Assembly (NCBI GenBank): GCA_937922655.1
Contig: CALAJH010000005.1
Span: 124,001 to 188,000 of the forward strand
Length of the DNA: 64,000 nucleotides
Direction of reading: 5' to 3'
DNA from: an uncultured Bacteroidia bacterium
GTDB lineage: Bacteria; Bacteroidota; Bacteroidia; J057; CALAJH01
Positions 45,598 to 53,807 of this stretch are shown here, one piece after another (the first letter of the stretch is position 1; each line of letters begins with the position of its first letter). The notes under the pieces are model-generated. The model saw only the letters and a list, made by a program, of their open reading frames with translations, searched no databases and was not told the DNA's origin. The translations under genes and the position numbers were made by a program.

Positions 45598-46704
45598 TTA
45601 AATGCCCCCTTGTGCGGCGCGTGAGCGACCCAAGAGCGAAGTTACACAACGGAATCCGACAAACGATTTGTTGGTGTCGGCGTATTCATAGGTGCGCGAG
45701 CCCACCGAAAGGTAATATCCCACGTCTTTCCAAGACCCTCCTCGAATAACGCGACGACTGTTTTTACGCGTCGGGTCGCGATATACGGGGTTGAGGTCGT
45801 GTGCATAGGTATAGCCCGACTCTTCGTAGTCGTCCTCGCACCACTCGGCAACGTTGCCCGGCATGTTATAGAGACCGTAATCGTTGGGCCAATAAGCGTT
45901 GACGGGACAAGTGTATTCGTAGTTGTCGGCGATATAGTCGCCGCGTCCGGGTTTGTAGTTGGCAAAGAGACAACCGCGCGAATTGCGGATGTACGGGCCG
46001 GGCCACGGATAGATTTTGTGTTCAAAGCCGCCGCGCGCCGCGTATTCCCACTCGGCCTCGGTGGGCAAACGGAAACGAGGGATTTTCATGCGTCCCGAAG
46101 CGATGCGTGCGCTGTCAAAACGCAACGAACGCCACAAACAAAAAGCCTGTGCTTGATACCAATCCGTACCGACAACGGGATATTTGTCGAAAGCCGGGTG
46201 CCAGTAATAGTTTTCGGTTAACGGCTCGTTGTAGGCGTAAGTAAAGTCGCGAATCCAGACCAAGGTGTCGGGATAAACGAAGTTTTTGACCTCCTCGGGC
46301 GAGGTGCCCATTTCCTTGTCGTAGTTGGCTTTAAGATAGTCGGAAATGTAGGTGATGTAACTGTCGGAGGTGTTGGAATTCAAAGGCTGGGAGCCGTTGT
46401 CGACCATGAAGTTCACGAACTGCCGGTACTCGTTGTTTTCAATCTCCGTTTCGTCCATGTAGAAGCCCGACATGGTGATTTGGCGATTGTGGGCGATTTG
46501 CGAGTAAGTAACGTCTTGATCGTTTTGCCCCATGTGAAAACTCCCGGCGGGGATGGGGACCATTCCCAAGGGATTGGGGTTGTCCCAAGCCGGACGCTTC
46601 ATCACCCCGGTCAGTTCGCCGTTCTTGCCGGTTTGTTGTCCCACCAAGCCGCATCCCGCCGCCACGAAAAGGAGCAGGAGACTCCAAAGGGTAGTACGCT
46701 TCAT
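45598..46704 (-). CDS. gldK: type IX secretion / gliding lipoprotein GldK (PorK)
   Basis: 368 residues with a lipoprotein signal (lipobox VAAGC, residues ~14-18). The body is a formylglycine-generating-enzyme-like (SUMF1) fold: VPIPAGSFHMG, RLPTEAEWEYAARGG, GNVAEWCEDDY, RVIRGGSW and FVGFRCV. The catalytic cysteine pair of true FGE enzymes is not evident; GldK is structural. It forms the outer-membrane-anchored ring with GldN. First gene of the gldKLMN run, 149 bp downstream of the PorP/SprF gene on the same strand. Confidence 0.97.
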   Translation of the reverse strand: MKRTTLWSLLLLFVAAGCGLVGQQTGKNGELTGVMKRPAWDNPNPLGMVPIPAGSFHMGQNDQDVTYSQIAHNRQITMSGFYMDETEIENNEYRQFVNFMVDNGSQPLNSNTSDSYITYISDYLKANYDKEMGTSPEEVKNFVYPDTLVWIRDFTYAYNEPLTENYYWHPAFDKYPVVGTDWYQAQAFCLWRSLRFDSARIASGRMKIPRFRLPTEAEWEYAARGGFEHKIYPWPGPYIRNSRGCLFANYKPGRGDYIADNYEYTCPVNAYWPNDYGLYNMPGNVAEWCEDDYEESGYTYAHDLNPVYRDPTRKNSRRVIRGGSWKDVGYYLSVGSRTYEYADTNKSFVGFRCVTSLLGRSRAAQGGI

Positions 46705-46787
46705 ACTTTTTATAGAAATAATGAGTCTATTTTAATAAGGTTGTTGATTTTTCAACCGCCGTTCACCCGTCGTAATGAACGCAAGGG

Positions 46788-46822
46788 CGAAATTACGCAT
46801 TTATAACGTAAGATTGGGCAAA
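46788..46822 (-). promoter_or_regulatory. possible gldK promoter
   Basis: On the minus strand, TTTG (46819-46822) and the variant TAATTTCG (46788-46795) are 23 bp apart, about 83 bp before the gldK ATG. The final -7 base pair is not consensus. Confidence 0.35.
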
Positions 46823-46853
46823 TTTCTTATATTATTTTTCCCCAAATTTTCAC

Positions 46854-47834
46854 CTACCGAACCATGGGCTTGTGTTTCGTATCCAAGTCCAAAGGATAGT
46901 ATTTGAACACGCGCGGGAAGGTGTAGGTTAAAACCAATTCGTGGGAGCCGCTCGACGCCTGACCCAACGCGGAAATCAAAAAATCGTAGGAATAGGCGAA
47001 GAAAAGCCGTTGGCTCGCGTGAAAACCCACGATGCCGATAATCGACTCGGTGTTCATCAACCCGCGATATCCCAAACCGAAGACCATCGGCCTGACGTGA
47101 ACGTTGGCGTTGACGTCGAACTGAAATTGGTTGCCCACAAACTTCAGGAACGCGCTGGGAACGACGCTTATCGGGCCGTCCAAGAAGCGATAGCCGCCGG
47201 TGATGTTGAACGAAGGAAGTATTTCAAAATTAGGGCCAAAATTTTTCAAACGAGGGTTGGTCAAGTGGTTGGCCGAAAATCCGACCCAGAACTTGTCGCC
47301 GTTTTCGCGTTCGGTCATCGGGGCCTTGTGGAGAAAAACGCCGAAGTCGAGGTCGAAGTTGTTGGCGCTAATCAAGCCCGTAACGCGCTGAATAACGTCG
47401 TCGGCATAGGTTTCGGGCGGCCGCCAACCCGTTCCATCCAAATTGCGGAAGAAAAACCCCGGCGAAATTCCTATTTGAATGGCCACGCCCTGCTTGCCAA
47501 TCGGCTGACGAAAAGCATAAGCCAACTTGACCCCGGTGGCGTTGAACGGCCCGATACGGTCGTGCAGAATGTGCAAGCCCACACCGCCGCGCAAAAAGTC
47601 CACGGGCATATTTCCGCTGAGGGTAACGGTGTTCGGCTGGCCGTCGATGCCAATCCACTGCGAACGCCCACCCGCAATAATTTGTGGCGCACGGGGCGCA
47701 CCGCAATATGCCGGATTGAGAACCTGCTGATTAAACATATAAAGGCTGAACTGCGGATCCTGCTGAGCAGCTACCCGCGTCGCACCCCATATGGTTGTAA
47801 GTCCCAACGCTATCAAGCGTACACTTAACCTCAT
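46854..47834 (-). CDS. PorP/SprF-family type IX secretion outer-membrane protein
   Basis: 326 residues from the ATG at 47832-47834, which starts a clean signal peptide (MRLSVRLIALGLTTIWGA...VAAQ); longer in-frame starts lack one. The mature start QDPQFSLYMFNQQVLNPAY is the PorP/SprF hallmark. It is followed by alternating strands of a small outer-membrane barrel (GGRSQWIGIDGQPNTVTLSGN, VGLHILHDRIGPFNATGVKLAYA). These proteins associate with the GldKN ring or the SprB export route, depending on the paralogue. Its place directly before gldK mirrors porP-porK order. A -7 element lies at 47858-47865. Confidence 0.94.
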   Translation of the reverse strand: MRLSVRLIALGLTTIWGATRVAAQQDPQFSLYMFNQQVLNPAYCGAPRAPQIIAGGRSQWIGIDGQPNTVTLSGNMPVDFLRGGVGLHILHDRIGPFNATGVKLAYAFRQPIGKQGVAIQIGISPGFFFRNLDGTGWRPPETYADDVIQRVTGLISANNFDLDFGVFLHKAPMTERENGDKFWVGFSANHLTNPRLKNFGPNFEILPSFNITGGYRFLDGPISVVPSAFLKFVGNQFQFDVNANVHVRPMVFGLGYRGLMNTESIIGIVGFHASQRLFFAYSYDFLISALGQASSGSHELVLTYTFPRVFKYYPLDLDTKHKPMVR

Positions 47835-47857
47835 CTGCACTCGTCGTTTTACCGTGC

Positions 47858-47865
47858 CAAATTTA
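47858..47865 (-). promoter_or_regulatory. -7 element of the PorP/SprF gene
   Basis: CAAATTTA on the plus strand (TAAATTTG on the minus), 23 bp before the ATG. A TTTG at 47891-47894 gives a 25-bp spacer, slightly long. Confidence 0.55.
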
Positions 47866-48033
47866 GCAAATATTTTGTTTCGACGCTTGCCAAACGACAG
47901 GCGTCTTGTTTTTCCACGCTTCGCCCCTTCGTTTGACGGGTTCCGTAGTCGCCGGCAAAGTTGCAAACATTTTTACAAAATACCTCATCTTGCCGAATTT
48001 TTTTTTTCAACTTTTGTTTGCGACCCCGAGAAA

Positions 48034-48939
48034 CTAACCGGATTTATACTGTTCCGGATAATTTTTTTTCAAAAACAACTCAATGGCGTTGGTCATCGAC
48101 GGAACGTCGGGCCTCGGTGCAGGCACGTCCACCCGCATACCCGCCGCCAACGCCGCCTGTTCGCTGTTGGCGCCGAACACCCCCACCAACGTCCTCGAAA
48201 AGTCAAAGTCCGGCAAGCGCGACTTGAACGCCTCCACCCCCGCCGAAGAAAAAAAGCAAACCATATCGTATCGCTTGTCTTTGAGCTTCGACAAATCCTC
48301 GACCACCGTCTGGTACATCACCCCCACTTTGTATTTGAAATTCGATTTATCCATGTATTCGCACACCTCCGAGCGCGAAGTTTCAGGGCCGCCGGGGAAA
48401 AAAAACGTTTCTTTGTTATGTTTTTTTATCAAATCGTAAAGGTCTTTGAGTCCGTTTTGGGCGACAAACAACTTGCGTTTTCGGATGACGATATATTTGT
48501 GCAAGTACTTTGAAACAACGTCGGTGGCGCAAAAATACTTGGTTTCCGGGGGCATTTCGATTCTCAGCTCCTTGCAAATGCGAAAAAAGTGGTCGACGGC
48601 GTGCTTGCTCGTGAAAATAATCGCCCGATACGCCAGTAGGTTGATGCTCTGCTTGCGAAATTCATGCACCGAACAACCCTCGATTTTGAAAAGATTGAAA
48701 TACTCGATTTCTATACCCCAATTTTTTTTAAGGATAAGGTAGGGCGACAGGGCCTCGTCGGCGGGGGGGGCGTGAGTGATGAGCAGGCGACGGATTTCCG
48801 TCGGCAGAAGTCGGACGGTGGAGGCAACGTTTGCGTTCGCGGCCGAGCCAACGCTTTCCGGAGCGGTCTTTTTACGGCTTCCGGCGCGTTTCGGCGCTTT
48901 GGCCGCGCCATCGGTTTCTTTCTCCGTTTTGACTTCCAT
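48034..48939 (-). CDS. hemD: uroporphyrinogen-III synthase
   Basis: 301 residues. It closes hydroxymethylbilane to uroporphyrinogen III in heme synthesis. The family is poorly conserved, but the two alternating Rossmann-like domains are visible: RRLLITHAPPADEALSPYLILKK, YRAIIFTSKHAVDHFFRICKEL and KYFCATDVVSKYLHKY, then FFFPGGPETSRSEVCEYMDK, MVCFFSSAGVEAFKSRLP and LVGVFGANSEQAALAAGMRVDVPAPRPDVPSM with the late Gly and Pro-Ser. An extra ~45-residue Lys/Ala-rich N-terminus is unusual. It is downstream of polA and DUF4271 (30-bp gap), probably one operon. Confidence 0.88.
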   Translation of the reverse strand: MEVKTEKETDGAAKAPKRAGSRKKTAPESVGSAANANVASTVRLLPTEIRRLLITHAPPADEALSPYLILKKNWGIEIEYFNLFKIEGCSVHEFRKQSINLLAYRAIIFTSKHAVDHFFRICKELRIEMPPETKYFCATDVVSKYLHKYIVIRKRKLFVAQNGLKDLYDLIKKHNKETFFFPGGPETSRSEVCEYMDKSNFKYKVGVMYQTVVEDLSKLKDKRYDMVCFFSSAGVEAFKSRLPDFDFSRTLVGVFGANSEQAALAAGMRVDVPAPRPDVPSMTNAIELFLKKNYPEQYKSG

Positions 48940-48969
48940 AACTTGCGTATACGAAACGCCTCGCCTTCG

Positions 48970-50769
48970 TCAAGCGAACACAAGGAAAATGGGCAGGGCT
49001 TCGGTGGCGCAAAGATACAAAAAAATTATCAACGGGGGCGCCTTGAGCGCCGGCCCGCCGCCGTTCCACAAAACCCGCCACCGCACCCAAAAAACCATGC
49101 CCGTCGTCGCCAAAATCAACGTCGCCAAGCGCGACTCCGAACCCGGTATCAAGGCCCAGAGCGCCGCCGCTCCCGCCGCCACCCACAAACCCGGAAAGTC
49201 CGCCACCGCCTCGACGCTCATCCAGCGCGCACCTATCGACCGACGACGATATATCCCCTCCAAAAACGACAAAAACAGCCATTTCGCCACTTGGAACGTC
49301 AAAATCACCCCCCATAAGCGCACAAACAACGCAACGGGACGCGCCGCATACCGGTGCAATCCCTCCCACAACGCCGTCTGGTGCCAAAAATCGTACGCCG
49401 GCAAACCCCGCATCCACAAACCCGACAACAAAAACGTCGCCATCGCCGCCAAAAGCCACGAACGCAGCGCCGGCAAAACATAAAACATCGGCCCCCGCAA
49501 CGCCCCGCTTTCCTTCTGAGCCTCGGCCAACTTTCGATTCGTCCCCCCGACGGCGTTCAACAGCCGAAACGTCGTCGGGTCGAAAAGCTTCCACAACGCC
49601 GCCCAAAGCAAGGTCGACAATATCAACCCCACCACCAAATACGAAAACGCCCCCACCTCCCGTACCGACGCCGGCTCAAAGACGCCGTAAGCCAACGTCC
49701 GCGACATGCTTTGGTCGTGCCACGCCGACGGCGCCACCCCCAACACCGACGCATAGCGTCGCCACGACGCGTTCCAACGGCCCGGTCTGACGGCCATGCA
49801 CACCCCGTAACGACCCATGATTTCCAAATACGACATCGGCGGAAGCACGGGAAAATACACCCCCGCCGTACCGTAATGCTCGTCAAAAAACTCGCTCCGC
49901 TCCCACGGCGCCGTACGAGGCGCCGAACGCGACGGAAAAACCAACCCCGACGAATCCACCGGCCACGGCGACTCCACCGTCGTATCCCCTTGTTGCCAAA
50001 GATAATAACGCCAAGCCCAATCGTTGGCCCAACGAATCGAGTCGGCCACGAGCCGCCGCCACAACGTATCTTCGGCGTGCCAACGTCCAAACTTATCCTC
50101 AATCAGCCCCCGGGCGCTGCGCAAACCGGGCAAAACCCCCAACATACGTTTGAGTTCGACCTCAAATTCAAACGGCGAATACAAGGCCTCCGCCGCGGAG
50201 ACAAAAGGCATAAACCACATCGTCGTATCGCAGGAACACAATCGAGGGTGCGAAAACGGCGGCAAGAGCGTTTTTTGCGGCCCAAGCGTATCCGATGCAA
50301 GGGTGTCGCGCGGCGACGTTTTTTTCAGAAGGTACACGGGCGCGTGAACGCCCGCAAACGGCGGCGGAAAAGCGTCGCGACCGTCGGTGGCATCCTTATC
50401 CCCGGCCGTTAGTCGCAGGCGGATTTCGTTGTCGCCGCGCCGCCAAAACGACGGCGCCAGCGCGTCCAGCGTCTCCCCAAACGGCCGCTCGGACACCGAA
50501 ATCAACCGGTCGTTCACGAACGTTTCGCAGCGCCAGCCCGCCCCTTCACGATACAAATACAAGGTGTCCGTCGGTACGGCGTCCCAATAAATGCGTCGGG
50601 ACAAAACCAAGGGCGCCGCGCCGTCGGGACGAAACGGCACAACGCGCTCGCCGCCGTCGGACGTTTTCCACGGCCCGTTCAGATTTTCGGCCGGCTCCAT
50701 ACCCCACGCCCCCGGACGCAAATGCTGGCCGTAAACCGAAAAAATCAAAGCCCAAAATAGCCCAGCCAT
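48970..50769 (-). CDS. DUF4271 membrane protein
   Basis: 599 residues from the ATG at 50767-50769, 5 bp after the polA stop; an ATG at 50793 would overlap polA. A signal-like segment is followed by a large extracytoplasmic domain (~20-370) and a C-terminal ~220-residue region with about six membrane helices, e.g. YLVVGLILSTLLWAALWKLF and PVALFVRLWGVILTFQVAKW. This C-terminal part matches DUF4271, which in Bacteroidota commonly sits beside hemD, as here. Function unknown; no catalytic motif is seen. Confidence 0.8.
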   Translation of the reverse strand: MAGLFWALIFSVYGQHLRPGAWGMEPAENLNGPWKTSDGGERVVPFRPDGAAPLVLSRRIYWDAVPTDTLYLYREGAGWRCETFVNDRLISVSERPFGETLDALAPSFWRRGDNEIRLRLTAGDKDATDGRDAFPPPFAGVHAPVYLLKKTSPRDTLASDTLGPQKTLLPPFSHPRLCSCDTTMWFMPFVSAAEALYSPFEFEVELKRMLGVLPGLRSARGLIEDKFGRWHAEDTLWRRLVADSIRWANDWAWRYYLWQQGDTTVESPWPVDSSGLVFPSRSAPRTAPWERSEFFDEHYGTAGVYFPVLPPMSYLEIMGRYGVCMAVRPGRWNASWRRYASVLGVAPSAWHDQSMSRTLAYGVFEPASVREVGAFSYLVVGLILSTLLWAALWKLFDPTTFRLLNAVGGTNRKLAEAQKESGALRGPMFYVLPALRSWLLAAMATFLLSGLWMRGLPAYDFWHQTALWEGLHRYAARPVALFVRLWGVILTFQVAKWLFLSFLEGIYRRRSIGARWMSVEAVADFPGLWVAAGAAALWALIPGSESRLATLILATTGMVFWVRWRVLWNGGGPALKAPPLIIFLYLCATEALPIFLVFA

Positions 50770-50774
50770 CGCCG

Positions 50775-53537
50775 TCAATGCGCCTCCAACCAATTTTTTC
50801 CCACCCCCGTTTCCACAACAATGGGCGTTTTCAGACCCGGCAACGCACCCGACATCTCTTCGACCGCCAGCGCACGCAAACGCTCCACCTCGCCCTCCGG
50901 AACCTCGAAGACCAATTCGTCGTGTACCTGCATAATCATTTTGGCTTCCATGTTCTCGAGTCGTTTGGCGATGCGCACCATGGCCAACTTAATCAAATCG
51001 GCCGCCGAACCCTGAATGGGCGTGTTGATGGCGTTGCGCTCGGCGTTGGAACGAACGGTATGGTTGGCCGACGACAAATCGGGAAGCCGGTGCGCCCGCC
51101 CCAACAACGTCCGCGCCGCACCCTCGACACGCGCCTTTTCGACGCAAGCGCTCATGTATCTTTTGATTCCGGGGTACTGCGCAAAATAACTCTCGATGAT
51201 TTGTTTGGCCTCGGTACGCGAAATACCCAATCGGTCGGCCAAACCAAAAGCCGACATGCCGTAAATAATGCCGAAATTGACGGTCTTGGCCTTGCGACGC
51301 ATCTCCGCGTCCACGGCCTCGGGCGCCACGCCGAATATCCGCGCCGCCGTCGCCCGGTGAATGTCCGCCCCCGCCTTAAACGCCGAAATCATGTTTTCGT
51401 CCCCGCTCATTTCCGCCATGATGCGCAACTCGATTTGGGAATAGTCGGCGGAAACAATCGACTTTCCGGCCGGAGCGACGAACGCCTTGCGCACCTCCTT
51501 GCCCCGTTCGGTGCGTATGGGGATGTTTTGAAGATTGGGATTGTTGGAACTCAATCGACCCGTGGCCGCCACGGCTTGGTTGTAGTCGGTGTGCACCCGG
51601 CCCGTACGGGGATGAACCATCGTCGGCAAAGCGTCCACGTACGTCGATTTGAGTTTGGATATTTCACGGTATTCCAAGACCCGCGCCGGCAATTCGTGTC
51701 CCTGCGCCGCCAACGCCGCCAACGTCGCCTCGTCCGTCGAATATTGCCCCGTCGCCGTCTTTTTTCCCGCCGCGATTTTCATGCGCGTAAACAAGATTTC
51801 GCCCAACTGACGCGGCGAATTGACGTTGAACTCCACGCCCGCAATCCGCTGTATTTCGGCGCTCAGCCGCTCCAAATCCTTCGTCAGCTCCAACGAATAG
51901 TCGCGCAAAAACTCCGCGTCTATGGCCACGCCGCATCGTTCCATTTGCATCAAAACGGCCACCAAAGGCATTTCCACCTCGTACAACACTTTTTCGACGG
52001 CGAAGTCGCGCACCTCTTTTTTGAGCGGCGCGGCGAGTCGAAAGGTTACGTCGGCGTCTTCGCAGGCGTAGCGCGACAATCGTTCCAAGGGCAAAGCCCG
52101 CAGATCGGCGTTCTTTTTGTTTTTCGCCCCGCCCACCAATTCCTCAAAAGTTATCGGACGATAATTGAGGTAATTTTGGGCGAGCGCGTCCATGTTGTGC
52201 CGGGCCGTCGAATGACAAACGTAATGCGCCAACATCGTGTCAAAATACGGAGGTGAAACGCTTACGCCGTAATTGGCCAAAATGTGAAGGTCGTATTTGA
52301 GGTTTTGGGCAATTTTTTCCTTGTTCGGGTCGGAAAAAAGAGGTTGAAATTTTTTTAGACGGGCGGCGGCAAGTTCGGGGTCGGGGGCAAACGGCACGAA
52401 ATACGCTTTGCCCGGCTCGGCACACAAGGACAAACCAACAATTTGCGCCGTCATGGGGTCGAGGCCCGTCGTTTCGGTGTCGAAACAAAAACGTTCGACG
52501 CCCGAAAGTTCCGAAACGAGTGCGACTATCGCCTCGTCGTCGTCGCAAACGCGATAGTCGTGCGGCACGTCGTCGAGCGTCCGGGGTGGCGGGAGGGGGT
52601 CTGAAACGAGCGGCGGCGATACGGAGGCCGAAACGGGAACGGAAAAAAGCGACGGCCCGCGCATGGCCTCGACCTTCGCCGCCAACGTCTTGATTTCCAA
52701 TTCCCGGAAAAGATTTAAAAGCGCGTCGAAATCGGGGGGGTGGCGACGGTAATTTTCCAAGTTTTTTTCGACGGGAACGTCGGTACGAATCACGTTCAGA
52801 TAGCGTCCTTTGCGGCAAAGTTCGGCATGGGCGCCAAGGCTTTCAATGATTTTCGGACCGACGAGTTTACCTTTGGGGGCGTTTTCGAGTACGGATTCGA
52901 GGTCGCCGTAGGCGGAAACGAGTTTGACGGCGGTCTTTTCGCCGACGCCCGGCACGCCGGGGATGTTGTCGGCGGCGTCGCCCATGAGCGCCAGCCAATC
53001 GGGAATGAATCGGGGTTCGACGCCGTATTCGTTTTTGACCCCTTCGGCGTCCAAAACGGCCTTGGGCTTTTTACCCGACGCGGGCCGGTACATAAACACG
53101 CCGGGACGAACGAGTTGGGCGTAGTCTTTGTCGGGGGTCATGAGATAGGCGGTAAGACCGGCGTCGGCCGCCGCCGCCGCCAACGTTCCGATTACGTCGT
53201 CGGCCTCGAAGCCGTCCACGAACGGCGCCGGAATGCGCATGGCCTCCAAAAAACGCAACACGTAGGGCACGCCCGTAACGATGTCCTCGGGCGTTTCTTG
53301 ACGGTGACCCTTGTAGTCGGGCAAAATTTCGTGACGAAACGTAGGCCCCGGCGACTCGAGCGCCGCGCACAAATATTCCGGATTTTCGCTTTGAATCACG
53401 TCGAAAACCGTGGTGATAAAACCGTAGGCGGCCGACGTGTTCATGCCCGACGACGTGCGACGAGGATTGGAAATAAACGCGAAGTGCGCCCGAAAAACAA
53501 GCGCCATCGTATCGAGCAAAAAGAATTTTCCCTCCAT
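50775..53537 (-). CDS. polA: DNA polymerase I
   Basis: 920 residues with all three activities apparently intact. 5'-3' exonuclease (1-290): FLLDTMALVFRAHFAF, EADDVIGTLA, TPDKDYAQLV, PGVPGVGEKTA. 3'-5' exonuclease (~340-530): FDTETTGLDPMTAQIVGLSL and YACEDADVTFRL keep the acidic residues lost in many bacterial homologues, so proofreading is likely. Polymerase domain: motif A VSADYSQIELRIMAEMSGDE, O-helix RRKAKTVNFGIIYGMSAFGL, motif C QVHDELVFEV. It acts in Okazaki fragment maturation and repair. First gene of the polA-DUF4271-hemD run; a -7 element lies at 53557-53564. Confidence 0.98.
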   Translation of the reverse strand: MEGKFFLLDTMALVFRAHFAFISNPRRTSSGMNTSAAYGFITTVFDVIQSENPEYLCAALESPGPTFRHEILPDYKGHRQETPEDIVTGVPYVLRFLEAMRIPAPFVDGFEADDVIGTLAAAAADAGLTAYLMTPDKDYAQLVRPGVFMYRPASGKKPKAVLDAEGVKNEYGVEPRFIPDWLALMGDAADNIPGVPGVGEKTAVKLVSAYGDLESVLENAPKGKLVGPKIIESLGAHAELCRKGRYLNVIRTDVPVEKNLENYRRHPPDFDALLNLFRELEIKTLAAKVEAMRGPSLFSVPVSASVSPPLVSDPLPPPRTLDDVPHDYRVCDDDEAIVALVSELSGVERFCFDTETTGLDPMTAQIVGLSLCAEPGKAYFVPFAPDPELAAARLKKFQPLFSDPNKEKIAQNLKYDLHILANYGVSVSPPYFDTMLAHYVCHSTARHNMDALAQNYLNYRPITFEELVGGAKNKKNADLRALPLERLSRYACEDADVTFRLAAPLKKEVRDFAVEKVLYEVEMPLVAVLMQMERCGVAIDAEFLRDYSLELTKDLERLSAEIQRIAGVEFNVNSPRQLGEILFTRMKIAAGKKTATGQYSTDEATLAALAAQGHELPARVLEYREISKLKSTYVDALPTMVHPRTGRVHTDYNQAVAATGRLSSNNPNLQNIPIRTERGKEVRKAFVAPAGKSIVSADYSQIELRIMAEMSGDENMISAFKAGADIHRATAARIFGVAPEAVDAEMRRKAKTVNFGIIYGMSAFGLADRLGISRTEAKQIIESYFAQYPGIKRYMSACVEKARVEGAARTLLGRAHRLPDLSSANHTVRSNAERNAINTPIQGSAADLIKLAMVRIAKRLENMEAKMIMQVHDELVFEVPEGEVERLRALAVEEMSGALPGLKTPIVVETGVGKNWLEAH

Positions 53538-53556
53538 GTCGCGTCAAAATACGGGA

Positions 53557-53564
53557 CAAAATTA
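53557..53564 (-). promoter_or_regulatory. -7 element of polA
   Basis: CAAAATTA on the plus strand (TAATTTTG on the minus), 19 bp before the polA ATG. No TTTG at the expected -33 spacing. Confidence 0.5.
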
Positions 53565-53807
53565 CGCCGCCGTTTTCGATTTGCCCCCACCCCTCGCCGC
53601 TTTTTTTTCGCCCCCCCACCTTAGTTCGTTTTCCGAATACAAGCAAAATTTTAGCCCGCCGTAAAAAATCCGAACGTAATCGTCGTTCGATATTCGCTTC
53701 GAAACTTGCCAAACCCTTACGATATTTAAAAAGCCAAGCCCGCTACATGCTTAAAACAAACGAGGCAAAGGCCCGCCACGTTTTGACTTGCGTTTGCACT
53801 CGGAAAT

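Noticed and set aside
50295-52256. 653-codon plus-strand open frame opposite polA and DUF4271
   Set aside because: Arg/His-rich antisense of two well-supported genes.
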